From: JBKJUK01 sp046590705 | GTDB taxonomy: Bacteria > Acidobacteriota > Thermoanaerobaculia > Gp7-AA8 | Length of the DNA stretch: 16,164 bases | Direction of reading: 5' to 3' | NCBI GenBank assembly: GCA_046590705.1 | Contig: JBKJUK010000124.1 | Coordinates: 1 to 16,164 of the forward strand | Shown here: positions 1 to 7,778 of the stretch, piece after piece | Numbering within the stretch: the stretch's first letter is position 1 | How the letters are laid out: the number at the start of each line of letters is the position of its first letter | Program-made: the position numbers and the translations under genes | The notes under the pieces: generated by a model | Databases searched by the model: none | What the model was told of the DNA's origin: nothing | What the model saw: the letters and a program-made list of their open reading frames with translations, nothing else

Positions 1-114
1 CGTCATCGGATAGTACTCAGGTGTGGTTTGCTGCTTCTCCATCAGCGTCCCGAGAACCCGAATAGTCACCGGGTCGAGAACAGGAAAGGACAGTCCAGGA
101 TCTGTGTCAGGCAA
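1..114 (-). CDS. yceH: YceH/DUF480 family protein, N-terminal fragment (gene runs off the left edge)
   Basis: Thirty-eight codons are visible on the minus strand. The stretch LDPVTIRVLGTLMEKQQTTP followed by EYYPMT matches, from memory, the conserved opening of the YceH (DUF480) family (LDPVE.RVLG.LIEKE.TTPEYYPL), which folds as tandem winged helices and has no settled function. No ATG is available in frame. I chose the TTG at 112-114 because a GGAGAG Shine-Dalgarno (complement of 121-126) lies 6 bases upstream; the GTG further upstream has no such site. The rest of the gene lies beyond the window. It is transcribed in the same direction as the ABC exporter gene, 155 bases downstream of that gene's stop, so it may be its own unit. 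The family call rests on one short but very characteristic motif. Confidence 0.85.
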   Translation of the reverse strand, partial: MPDTDPGLSFPVLDPVTIRVLGTLMEKQQTTPEYYPMT

Positions 115-120
115 TGTGAT

Positions 121-126
121 CTCTCC
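121..126 (-). promoter_or_regulatory. Ribosome binding site deciding the TTG start of yceH
   Basis: The plus strand reads CTCTCC, so the minus-strand message has GGAGAG. It is 6 bases before a TTG that opens the conserved YceH reading frame. This spacing is optimal and is the reason for accepting the rare start codon. Confidence 0.7.
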
Positions 127-269
127 ATTCGTAAGGCTTCGAAACACAACCGTCGTGCGGTGGACTGACCAGGTATGGGACGCTCTGCTGCGCGTCCCTA
201 CACGACATACTGAACCTGTAGAGAAACCGCTTCTACTCCGGCCCCCCGACCCCGGCCCCGGCCTGGTCT

Positions 270-2090
270 TCACACTTTCTCGAACTCGCGAATTTCTTCA
301 CCATCATTCACGAAGCGATTCTTCTCGAGTCCGTACTGTCGCTCATGGAGTTTTCTGTAACGACCTTCGCGCATCATCAGCTCATCGTGCGTACCCTGCT
401 CCTGAATGCGACCATGTTCGAGCACCAGAATCTGATCCGCTTTCCGGATGGTGGAGAGACGATGCGCGATGACGAAGGTTGTGCGATTCCGCATGAGGAC
501 CGACAGACCTTCCTGAATGAAGGCCTCGCTTTCGCTGTCCAGCGATGAGGTGGCTTCATCGAGAATCAGAATCTTCGGATCGGCCACGATTGCACGAGCG
601 ATCGATACACGCTGCTTCTGCCCGCCGGAGAGTTTCACTCCTCGTTCGCCCACGATGGTTTCGAATCCGTCGGCCAGCGTCAGTGCGAACTCGTCTACGT
701 GTGCGATCTTCGCAGCGGCGATGAGTTCATCCCTCGATGCGCGAGGGTTGCCGAAAGCGATGTTCTCCAGAATCGTGCCGCCGAAGAGGAAGGAATCCTG
801 CGCGACGATGGCCAGGTTCGAGCGGTAATCCGCGAGTCGAAAGTCTGAAATCGAGCGGCCGTCGACGAGAATTTCTCCCGCTGCCGGAATGTAGAACCGC
901 GCCACCAGTGCGATCAGGGTGCTTTTCCCCGAACCAGAATGGCCGACCAGAGCAGTTGTCGACCCGGCCTCTGCGCTGAATGAGATTTCGTGCAGAACTG
1001 GATTTTCCGGGTTGTAGGCGAAGCTCACGTTGCGGAACTCGACTGATCCGCGAAGATTCTCGATCGGTTCTTTCGTTAGATCATCGTTGTCTTCCGGCGT
1101 TTCCTGAAAGACCTCCCGCATGCGCTCCAGACCAGCAAACGCCTCGGAGAGCTGAGTCCCGATCGATACGATCAGAACGATCGGAGCCACGAGTACGCCC
1201 AGATAGAGGGTGAAGGAAACGAGTTCACCCACACTCATTGATCCGTCAATGACCTGACGGCCGCCGAAGTAGAGAATGATCACCGCCACCACACCGAGAA
1301 GAACACTGGAGAGTGCCTGCACGATTGAGGTCATTCTCATCGTAGACCTGACGTTGCGCAGCAGCTCGTGCGCCCCTGCCACGAACACCCGTGACTCTCG
1401 TTTCTCGGCGCGGTAGGCTTTTACCACTCTCACCCCTGACAGGGTCTCGGTGAGCCTGCCCATGACTCGAGAGTTGATCTCGCCCCGCTTTTTGAAAAGC
1501 GGCCGCATGCTCTTGAAAGCCCAGATCAGAATTCCGCCGAACAGCAGCAGCGCGCCGAAGACCATCAAAGTCAGCCGGGTCGACAATGAGAAAAGAATGA
1601 TCAAAGCCACCGTTGCAGTGATGGCCGAAGCCACGAGTTGTACCAACCCCGTACCAACCAGGTTTCGGATGCCGTCGGCGTCGTTCATGATGCGCGATAC
1701 CAGAGCTCCGCTCTTGGCAGAGTCGTAGTAACGCAGCGGAAGGCGCTGCATGTGTTTCTGTAGCTTTACGCGAAGATCGGTGATGGAACGCTGCGCCGCG
1801 ATCCCGAGAAGTTGCGAGAGCGCGAAAGTCGTGGCGCCCTCCAGCAACGCTGCTGCACCGGTGATGGCTGCAAGCATTCCGAGCATGGCGTAGTTCTGCT
1901 TCCCGATGACGTCATCGATGAGATATTTGGTGGTTCCCGGCATGACGATGCTCGAGATCCGGTTCAACAGAATCAGTGGAAAGCCGAGCATCATCCGACG
2001 GCGGTTCTGCCAGACGAGATCGAATGCATCTTTGAGAATTGGAGAGCGTAAGGAGAACTTCGACAAATTTGTGTGACCTCGAAATGCCAT
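270..2090 (-). CDS. ABC exporter half-transporter (MsbA/BmrA type, fused TMD and ATPase)
   Basis: A 606-residue inner-membrane exporter with fused domains that would act as a dimer, using ATP to export lipid, drug or peptide. Residues about 20-320 are a type-I exporter transmembrane domain with six hydrophobic segments. The ATPase domain follows: Walker A GHSGSGKST near residue 385, Q-loop VAQDSF, signature LSGGQKQR near 488, Walker B ILILDEATSSLD near 508, and the H-loop in TFVIAHRLSTI. All catalytic elements are intact. Length is normal for the family. The frame can be opened at a TTG two codons earlier (2096), but the ATG at 2090 is the more natural start; neither has a strong Shine-Dalgarno. 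Substrate cannot be read from the sequence. There is no second half-transporter next door, so a homodimer is likely. The gene stands alone, divergent from sua5. Confidence 0.92.
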   Translation of the reverse strand: MAFRGHTNLSKFSLRSPILKDAFDLVWQNRRRMMLGFPLILLNRISSIVMPGTTKYLIDDVIGKQNYAMLGMLAAITGAAALLEGATTFALSQLLGIAAQRSITDLRVKLQKHMQRLPLRYYDSAKSGALVSRIMNDADGIRNLVGTGLVQLVASAITATVALIILFSLSTRLTLMVFGALLLFGGILIWAFKSMRPLFKKRGEINSRVMGRLTETLSGVRVVKAYRAEKRESRVFVAGAHELLRNVRSTMRMTSIVQALSSVLLGVVAVIILYFGGRQVIDGSMSVGELVSFTLYLGVLVAPIVLIVSIGTQLSEAFAGLERMREVFQETPEDNDDLTKEPIENLRGSVEFRNVSFAYNPENPVLHEISFSAEAGSTTALVGHSGSGKSTLIALVARFYIPAAGEILVDGRSISDFRLADYRSNLAIVAQDSFLFGGTILENIAFGNPRASRDELIAAAKIAHVDEFALTLADGFETIVGERGVKLSGGQKQRVSIARAIVADPKILILDEATSSLDSESEAFIQEGLSVLMRNRTTFVIAHRLSTIRKADQILVLEHGRIQEQGTHDELMMREGRYRKLHERQYGLEKNRFVNDGEEIREFEKV

Positions 2091-2162
2091 GAACAAGCGC
2101 GGGAGCGATTCTGTTTCGCAACGTTTGTACGTTCGGAATTAGTAGCACATGACGAAGACGGC

Positions 2163-2182
2163 GTCATCCCGAGCGGGGAATC
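2163..2182. repeat. Solo half-copy of the GTCATCCCGA repeat family
   Basis: GTCATCCCGAGCGGGGAATC repeats the outer end (GTCATcCCGAGCG) and part of the inner motif (GGAATC) of the palindromic element found 90 bases further on at 2254-2403. There is no matching right arm close by, so this is a truncated or half unit. Confidence 0.5.
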
Positions 2183-2253
2183 GGCGCTGCGCGTCTGTTT
2201 TACATGAATGAACTGGTGTGCGACGCGAGTTCTGCTTCGCTCTCGAAGGCGCC

Positions 2254-2403
2254 GTCATCCCGAGCGGCGGGCCGGGTGGGTGCGAGGGATCTACGAGCAG
2301 GGACCGCGCTTGGAATGGCGAGCGCGACCCTTTCGCGTAGATTCCTCAGTCGCAGTTGCACCTCTGTTGAACGAGTGTCTGCCGCGTGCTCCTTCGGAAT
2401 GAC
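2254..2403. repeat. Palindromic intergenic repeat (GTCATcCCGA ... TCGGAATGAC family), left of sua5
   Basis: The outer ends GTCATCCCGA (2254-2263) and TCGGAATGAC (2394-2403) are inverted with 9 of 10 matches. Inner arms GAGGGATCTACG (2284-2295) and CGTAGATTCCTC (2336-2347) are inverted with 11 of 12 matches. The same outer and inner motifs, in the same order, form the longer palindrome at 3605-3780. The unit is about 150 bases, has no coding capacity I trust, and occupies most of the 400-base gap between the exporter and sua5. It looks like a non-autonomous dispersed element (MITE or REP-like). The rest of the gap holds only the half-copy at 2163 and no recognisable promoter. Confidence 0.75.
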
Positions 2404-2487
2404 GCCGGGTTGGACAAGATGCCGTCATCATGTCGCTTACGATCTCAGATGAGTCCTCAACAGGCCCGTGCGATACCATCGACGTCG

Positions 2488-3480
2488 ATGTCGAACCTAC
2501 TGGTTGTCGATCCCGAGCACCCCGACCCCTCTGCCATACGCAGGGCGGCAGAAATCATCGCCGCAGGTGGCCTCGTGGCGTTCCCCACCGAGACGGTCTA
2601 CGGTCTCGGTGCCAGCGCCCTCGATGCCATCGCCGTGAACCGCATCTACCAGGCCAAAGGACGCCCTTCGTTCAATCCCCTGATCGTGCACGTCGAGTCG
2701 CCGGAGGCTGCGCGCCTGCTGACCACCGAATGGACGGAGAGCGCTGCGCTCCTTGCGAACCACTTCTGGCCCGGCCCGTTGACCCTAGTGCTGCGACGCT
2801 CCGATCTGGTGCCGGCGAACGTCAGCGCCAGCCTGCCCACCGTAGCGCTGCGCTCCCCGGCACATCCAGTGGCGCGTGCACTTCTGAGGGCGTGCGCTCT
2901 CCCCATCGCTGCTCCGAGCGCGAATCGCTCCAACGAGATCTCGCCGACTCGCGCAGAACATGTCCTGGCCAGCCTCGGAGATCGTGTAGATCTGATTCTA
3001 GATGGCGGCGCTGCAACCGTCGGTATCGAATCGACCGTGCTCGATCTGACAGGCGACGAACCAGTCATTCTGCGTCCGGGCTCGATCGATCGCGACACGC
3101 TCTCCCGGTTGCTCGGCAGGCCGGTGGCCATGCATGCGGATTCCGTCCAGGGTCCGCGTTCGTCGCCGGGAATGCTTTCGAAACATTACGCTCCGCGCGC
3201 CGAGGTCCGTATCTTCGACTCCGTGAGTGAGTTGCGAGAGCTTCTGCAAACGGAGAAGTTCGCCGCGAAACGAATCGGCGTGCTGTCGCTCGGACCATGC
3301 GATTCGAGCAGGGCTACAGTGATTGAATTGCCGGGGGACCCGCACGTTTACGCCGCCGCCCTCTACGACTCGTTACATCGACTCGACGCCGTCTCGGAGT
3401 TGATTCTGATTCAGAACGTGCCTGAAGGGACAGAGTGGGATGGAGTAAGGGATCGGATTGTGAGGGCTGGTAGCTCGTAG
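2488..3480 (+). CDS. sua5: L-threonylcarbamoyladenylate synthase, long form (Sua5/YwlC)
   Basis: Makes threonylcarbamoyl-AMP from threonine, bicarbonate and ATP, the first step of t6A modification at position 37 of ANN-decoding tRNAs, in the cytosol. With the chosen start the protein has 330 residues. Residues about 12-200 are the YrdC domain: FPTETVYGLG near residue 32, and the KGRPSFNPL loop near 56 carrying the conserved Lys/Arg and Ser/Asn that hold nucleotide. The linker and C-terminal Sua5 domain follow, with the characteristic SSPGMLSKHYAP near residue 225. The frame stays open upstream to 2386, but that part runs into the palindromic repeat and lacks family similarity. The ATG at 2488 gives MSNLLVVDPEHPDPSAI, the usual length; an ATG at 2449 is the alternative. 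No strong Shine-Dalgarno precedes either. It is a single gene flanked on both sides by related palindromes. Confidence 0.93.
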   Translation: MSNLLVVDPEHPDPSAIRRAAEIIAAGGLVAFPTETVYGLGASALDAIAVNRIYQAKGRPSFNPLIVHVESPEAARLLTTEWTESAALLANHFWPGPLTLVLRRSDLVPANVSASLPTVALRSPAHPVARALLRACALPIAAPSANRSNEISPTRAEHVLASLGDRVDLILDGGAATVGIESTVLDLTGDEPVILRPGSIDRDTLSRLLGRPVAMHADSVQGPRSSPGMLSKHYAPRAEVRIFDSVSELRELLQTEKFAAKRIGVLSLGPCDSSRATVIELPGDPHVYAAALYDSLHRLDAVSELILIQNVPEGTEWDGVRDRIVRAGSS

Positions 3481-3604
3481 AACAGTAGTCATTAACCAGT
3501 AGCTATCACGTCTCACCACATCGTGCACAACTCTACTTTGGTGATGCGCGAGCCAGTAGCAGAATGCATCAATCATCGCCAAGTAACACGGGAATCGCGG
3601 CACC

Positions 3605-3780
3605 GTCATTCCGACGAGCACGCGAGGCTCACGTCAGCTTGCGCGCTGTGACTTCGAAGAGGAATCTCCGGTCCGCGCCGCGTTGGTCGTGCCGTTCCAC
3701 CGCGGCCGCGCGGACCGGAGATTCCTCCTCGCAGTCACAGCTGCGTGATCATCACGGTGCACGCGGCTCGTCGGAATGAC
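3605..3780. repeat. Large nested palindrome (GTCATTCCGA ... TCGGAATGAC family), right of sua5
   Basis: Three nested inverted arms are visible: a perfect 15-bp outer arm (3605-3619 with 3766-3780, GTCATTCCGACGAGC), a perfect 9-bp middle arm GCTGTGACT (3645-3653 with 3733-3741), and a perfect 18-bp inner arm AGGAATCTCCGGTCCGCG (3660-3677 with 3709-3726). The whole 176-base unit would fold into one long hairpin. It fills about half of the 364-base gap between the convergent sua5 and arsC genes; the remaining parts (3481-3604 and 3781-3844) hold nothing I recognise. It shares its outer and AGGAATCT inner motifs with 2254-2403, so this is a repeat family. It might also end transcription from both sides. 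Confidence 0.85.
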
Positions 3781-3844
3781 GTCGCGTGTATGCTGTGGGT
3801 GCACTCTGCTACTCTTCGACAACGCGCTCTGATGCACCGTAGAT

Positions 3845-4285
3845 CTAGTCGTTCTGGCTGACTGATCTGGCTAGTTCGTCGATGCGGCCGCGGAGTTCGT
3901 CACGTGTGATCTTGAAACGGTCGAGGCGTGTTGCTGGATCGTCATCTCCGTACGACGGATCCTTGACTGACCAGTGCTCGATGCGACGAGCACCTGGCCA
4001 CACCGGACAATCCTGCGCCGCTGAGTCGCAGACGGTGACGACGATGTCGAGGGGCTGCGTGAGGAAGAGGTCGGCCGACTTGGAGGATGTCTTGCTCATG
4101 TCTGCACCCAGTTCTTCCATGGCCTGAACGGCCAGCGGATGCACCCATCCGGCCGGTTTCGATCCTGCCGAAACTGGCTCGAATAGATCACCATGAAAAT
4201 GTCTGGCGATCGCTTCAGCCATCTGACTCCGCGCTGCATTGGCCGTACATAGAAATAACACCTTCAGTTTTCCCTGGCTTTCCAT
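3845..4285 (-). CDS. arsC: Thioredoxin-coupled arsenate reductase (low-molecular-weight phosphatase fold)
   Basis: Reduces arsenate to arsenite in the cytosol using a cysteine relay recycled by thioredoxin. The 146-residue protein opens with KVLFLCTANAARSQM, the CX5R phosphate-binding loop with nucleophile Cys13 and Arg19. Cys86 and Cys93, in VVTVCDSAAQDCPVWPG, are spaced exactly as the relay cysteines Cys82 and Cys89 of Staphylococcus aureus ArsC. The catalytic Asp-Pro is at 109-110 (VKDPS). This set separates it from plain tyrosine phosphatases. The ATG at 4285 is preferred over a TTG one codon upstream because GAGGTG precedes it at proper distance. No arsR, arsB or acr3 lies beside it, so it is a solitary gene rather than part of an ars operon. 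It is divergent from the ankyrin gene and convergent with sua5. Confidence 0.92.
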   Translation of the reverse strand: MESQGKLKVLFLCTANAARSQMAEAIARHFHGDLFEPVSAGSKPAGWVHPLAVQAMEELGADMSKTSSKSADLFLTQPLDIVVTVCDSAAQDCPVWPGARRIEHWSVKDPSYGDDDPATRLDRFKITRDELRGRIDELARSVSQND

Positions 4286-4292
4286 CAAACAC

Positions 4293-4348
4293 CTCGTTTT
4301 CGATGCGGCATGGTACTCCAGCCACCTCCCCTAATGGCTGAAAACGAG
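4293..4348 (-). promoter_or_regulatory. Possible structured leader of arsC masking its ribosome binding site
   Basis: In the arsC message CTCGTTTT (complement of 4341-4348) can pair with AAAACGAG (complement of 4293-4300). The latter includes the first GAG of the GAGGTG Shine-Dalgarno. Nested inside is a second perfect 6-bp stem, CAGCCA with TGGCTG (4335-4340 with 4319-4324 on the plus strand), whose loop displays a decoy GGGGAGG. Pairing is seen directly; a regulatory role is inference. Confidence 0.35.
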
Positions 4349-4370
4349 TCGCTTGTTTCGTCTTGGGATG

Positions 4371-4386
4371 GATAGACTTTTCTATC
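4371..4386. promoter_or_regulatory. Short palindrome in the arsC/ankyrin divergent promoter region
   Basis: GATAGA CTTT TCTATC is a perfect 6-bp inverted repeat about 54 bases before the ankyrin start and 86 bases before the arsC start, in the AT-richest part of the 154-base divergent gap. It could be an operator. I could not fit a convincing -35/-10 pair around it, and a 6-bp arm may be chance. Confidence 0.25.
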
Positions 4387-4439
4387 TGAAGCAATAAACT
4401 GTGATCAGGTCGTCACAACGAATCTGAAGGACTACATCA

Positions 4440-5111
4440 ATGGATAGCGAGAGTCTGATCGAAGCAATCAAGCGGGGTGACCGTGAGAGTGTGGTTGCAC
4501 ATCTCGAGGGTGACCCTGCTCTGATCGGTGCCGCCATGCCGAATGGTGTCACCGCACTCATGATGGCGGTTTATTTCGGTCAGCCTGACATCGCCGCCGA
4601 TTTCATTGCGCGCGGCGCAGTACTTTCAATTCACGAAGCGAGTGCCACCGGCGATACGAATCGAGTCGCGGAGTTGCTCGATCTCGATCCGCAGGGAGTC
4701 CAGCAGGTCGCCGCAGATGGGCATCTCCCGCTCGGGCTGGCAGCATTTTTCGGACAGGCCGAGGTGGTCGATCTGCTGCTGGCACGCGGGGCGAAGGTGA
4801 ATTCGTACTCACGGAACGTTCAGCGCGTCTCGCCGCTTCACTCAGCGGCGGCCCGCGGGGACTTCGGCATTGTGAAGACTCTTCTCGAACAGGGCGCCCT
4901 CGCCGACGTACAGCAGGAGAGTGGCTTCACGGCAATGCATGCTGCTGCCGGGGCGGGACGCAAAGATCTGGTGGAACTGCTTCTGAAGCACGGCGCACGT
5001 CCTGATACGGCCGCGACCGACGGACGGACACCTGCCGACCTGGCCCGCGAGAAGGGTTTCGAAGAAGTCGTGAGTCTGCTCGGTTCACCCGCGGCACCTC
5101 CGGTCAACTGA
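4440..5111 (+). CDS. Ankyrin-repeat protein
   Basis: A 223-residue protein built almost entirely of ankyrin repeats, a protein-binding scaffold. Roughly six units can be seen. Clear ones are NGVTALMMAVYFGQPDIAADF (shown only in part; about 35-60), DGHLPLGLAAFFGQAEVVDL (93-122), VSPLHSAAARGDFGIVKTLL (130-158), SGFTAMHAAAGAGRKDLVEL (162-190) and the final DGRTPADLAREKGFEEVVSL. The N-terminal unit (ESLIEAIKRGDRESVVAHLE) and one near 61-91 are degenerate caps. There is no signal peptide or membrane segment, so it is cytoplasmic. The ATG has AAGGA 8 bases upstream. Its partner is unknown. It is followed at 115 bases by the E1 gene on the same strand, with which it may be co-transcribed. Confidence 0.88.
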   Translation: MDSESLIEAIKRGDRESVVAHLEGDPALIGAAMPNGVTALMMAVYFGQPDIAADFIARGAVLSIHEASATGDTNRVAELLDLDPQGVQQVAADGHLPLGLAAFFGQAEVVDLLLARGAKVNSYSRNVQRVSPLHSAAARGDFGIVKTLLEQGALADVQQESGFTAMHAAAGAGRKDLVELLLKHGARPDTAATDGRTPADLAREKGFEEVVSLLGSPAAPPVN

Positions 5112-5226
5112 GCTGGTTCTTACGGAGGCGTGAACTTCTCCTCCGCGTCTTCGTGACGCACTACATTAGAATGTGCTGGCCAGCTGTGCGCCGCTGGCCT
5201 TACTCACTGTATCGGGAGAAGCCACC

Positions 5227-7647
5227 GTGTCAACCGTCAACGAAACGACCGAAGTCTGCACCGTCGAATTCACGCCCGAGAGCATTCTCGAGGATTACAG
5301 GATCGGGTATCGCAGCCGGCAGGCCAGTCTGCTGGGGCGGAAAGAGGTCCTGACCGGCAAAGCCAAGTTCGGGATTTTCGGGGATGGCAAGGAGACTGCC
5401 CAGCTGGCCATGGCCCGCGCATTTCGCCGGGGAGATTTTCGCGCCGGCTATTACCGCGACCAGACCTTCATGTTTGCGACAGGGATGTCCACAGTCGAAG
5501 AATTCTTCGCGCAGCTCTACGCGAATACCGACGAGAATGCTGATCCCGCTTCCGCAGGCCGTTCCATGAATGGTCATTTCGGGACTCGATCGCTCAACCC
5601 CGACGGAAGCTGGAAGAACCTCACGGAGATGTTCAACTCCTCCTCTGACGTCTCACCGACCGGTTCGCAGATGCCTCGTCTGGTCGGACTCGCGTATGCC
5701 TCGCGCCTCTACCGCGAGGTCGAGGTACTGAAACAGTTCACGCAGTTTTCGAGCAACGGCGATGAGATCGCGTTCGGAACCATCGGGAACGCCAGCTGCG
5801 CCGAAGGGATGTTCTGGGAAGCGATCAACGCAGTGGGCGTATTGCAGTCGCCACTGCTCATGTCGATCTGGGATGACGGATACGGCATCTCCGTGTCGAA
5901 CGAATTCCAGGTCACGAAGGGAAATCTGTCGGAAATCCTGAGCGGTTTCCAGCGGACCGCCGAGGACAAACGGGGCTACGACATTTACACGGTTCGAGGG
6001 TGGGACTATCCGGCACTTTGCGAGACGTATATCAATGCTGCCTCGATCGTGAGAATGGAACATGTTCCCGCGATCATTCACGTAATCGAGGTGACGCAGC
6101 CGCAGGGACATTCGACTTCGGGAAGTCATGAGCGCTACAAGTCGAAAGAGCGGCTCGACTGGGAGAACGACTACTGCTGTCTCAAGAAGTTCAGCGCGTG
6201 GATGCTCGAGCAGGGAATCGCCACATCAGAACAGCTCGAGCAAATCGAAGATGAAGAACGAAAACTGGTGCGTGAAGCCCAGCGCCGAGCATGGGATGCC
6301 TACCGGTCGCCGGTTGACGCAGATGTGAAGCATGTCATTTCGCTCCTTTCGGATGCAGCGGGCAGCAGCGCGCAAAGCTCCGGACTGCAGGCAATCGCCA
6401 CCGATCTACAGCGACTCCAGAATCCTTTCCGACGCGATGGATTCCGCGCGTTAGCCAGTGCGCTGGTACTGATGAAGGACGACGACGCCGCGATCAGGAA
6501 GCCGATCATTGACTGGCGCGACTCCGTCCAGGCAGTGAATCACGACCGCTTCAGTTCGCACCTTCACAGCGAGAGCGCAGAAGCTGTTCTGCGCGTGCAG
6601 GCCGTGCCGGCCACTTACGCAGAGAATGCTCCTTCGGTGAACGGCTTCGAGGTTCTCAACTCCTGTTTCGACGCGGCCCTCACTCGCTATCCGAATCTCT
6701 TCGCGATGGGTGAAGACGTTGGTCAGCTGGGAGACGTGAACCAGGGGTTCGCCGGGATGCAGGCGAAGTATGGCGTCCTGCGTGTTTCCGATACCGGCAT
6801 TCGAGAGTGCACCATCGTCGGGCAGGCCATCGGCATGGCCATGCGCGGGTTGCGACCGATCGCTGAGATCCAGTACCTCGACTACATTCTGTACGGTCTG
6901 CAGATCATGTCAGATGATCTGGCAACACTCCGCTGGCGCACCAAGGGCGGACAGAAGGCTCCGGTCATCATTCGAACTCGCGGGCATCGGCTCGAAGGTG
7001 TGTGGCATTCGGGATCCCCGATGGCAGGCATCATCAATCTGGTGCGCGGGATGTATGTCTGCGTGCCGCGGAACATGACCCAGGCCGCCGGTTTCTACAA
7101 CACACTGCTGGCAGCCGATGAGCCGGCCATCGTCGTCGAAGTTCTGAACGGCTACCGAAGCAAGGAAAGGCTTCCGTCGAACGTAGGCGAATTCCGCCTC
7201 GCACTCGGTGTACCTGACGTGCTGCGAGAGGGAAGTGACGTCACCATCGTCACGTACGGAGCCTGTTGCAGAATCGCCGGGGAGGCTGCAGAGCTGCTGG
7301 AAAAAGTCGGGATCAGCGTCGAGATCATCGACGTCCAGACTCTGCTTCCCTTCGACCTCGGCGGTGTCATCGTGGAATCGCTGAAGAAAACCAGCAGGGT
7401 GGTCTTCCTCGACGAAGACGTACCGGGCGGAGCTGCCGCGTACATGATGCAGCAGGTGCTGGAGGTGCAGGCCGGTTACCAGTGGCTGGATTCAGAGCCG
7501 CGCACGATCGCAGCGCAACCTCACCGGCCAGCCTATGGTTCGGACGGCGACTACTTCTCGAAACCGAATCGCGAGACGATTTTCGAAGTGGTGTACGAAC
7601 TGATGCATGAGGCGGCTCCGAAAAAGTATCCGTTGTTCTTCAAGTAG
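5227..7647 (+). CDS. Fused 2-oxoacid dehydrogenase E1, alpha and beta subunits in one chain (thiamine diphosphate dependent)
   Basis: An 806-residue single-chain E1 that would decarboxylate pyruvate, a branched-chain 2-oxoacid or a similar substrate and load acyl onto an E2 lipoyl domain. Residues about 15-370 are E1-alpha: the cofactor loop reads GTIGNASCAEG near 186 and ends at WDDGYGIS near 215; the YKSKERLDWE loop with HERYKS is near 299. A linker precedes E1-beta from about 475: MGEDVG with the conserved Glu near 495, the LRWRTKGGQKAPVIIRTRG segment, GVWHSGSP, and a transketolase C-terminal domain with VTYGA and DVQTLLPFDL. I chose GTG 5227 because GGGAG sits 8 bases before it; an ATG at 5173 adds 18 unrelated residues with no ribosome site. 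A TAGAAT hexamer at 5167-5172 has no matching -35. No E2 or E3 gene is adjacent, so the partner enzymes must lie elsewhere. Confidence 0.9.
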   Translation: MSTVNETTEVCTVEFTPESILEDYRIGYRSRQASLLGRKEVLTGKAKFGIFGDGKETAQLAMARAFRRGDFRAGYYRDQTFMFATGMSTVEEFFAQLYANTDENADPASAGRSMNGHFGTRSLNPDGSWKNLTEMFNSSSDVSPTGSQMPRLVGLAYASRLYREVEVLKQFTQFSSNGDEIAFGTIGNASCAEGMFWEAINAVGVLQSPLLMSIWDDGYGISVSNEFQVTKGNLSEILSGFQRTAEDKRGYDIYTVRGWDYPALCETYINAASIVRMEHVPAIIHVIEVTQPQGHSTSGSHERYKSKERLDWENDYCCLKKFSAWMLEQGIATSEQLEQIEDEERKLVREAQRRAWDAYRSPVDADVKHVISLLSDAAGSSAQSSGLQAIATDLQRLQNPFRRDGFRALASALVLMKDDDAAIRKPIIDWRDSVQAVNHDRFSSHLHSESAEAVLRVQAVPATYAENAPSVNGFEVLNSCFDAALTRYPNLFAMGEDVGQLGDVNQGFAGMQAKYGVLRVSDTGIRECTIVGQAIGMAMRGLRPIAEIQYLDYILYGLQIMSDDLATLRWRTKGGQKAPVIIRTRGHRLEGVWHSGSPMAGIINLVRGMYVCVPRNMTQAAGFYNTLLAADEPAIVVEVLNGYRSKERLPSNVGEFRLALGVPDVLREGSDVTIVTYGACCRIAGEAAELLEKVGISVEIIDVQTLLPFDLGGVIVESLKKTSRVVFLDEDVPGGAAAYMMQQVLEVQAGYQWLDSEPRTIAAQPHRPAYGSDGDYFSKPNRETIFEVVYELMHEAAPKKYPLFFK

Positions 7648-7778
7648 TGCGTCCGCCGATTTCCACATGACTTCCCCGCCGTTCGAGCTGCAAGTCCATC
7701 TTCATGAACCAATCTGCAACCCGAACGAGCAAAACACGTAGACATTCGTATTCGCGTCACCCAATGAAGGAGATGTCC

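Noticed and set aside
23..548. Plus-strand open frames overlapping the left end
   Set aside because: They are antisense to yceH and the exporter and show no recognisable protein features.
3845..5111. An arsenic resistance operon around arsC
   Set aside because: The neighbours are sua5 and an ankyrin protein; no arsR, arsB, acr3 or thioredoxin gene is present.
5123..5145. Terminator after the ankyrin gene (CGGAGG...CCTCCG)
   Set aside because: A 6-bp stem with an 11-base loop and no T run. Co-transcription with the E1 gene cannot be excluded on this basis.
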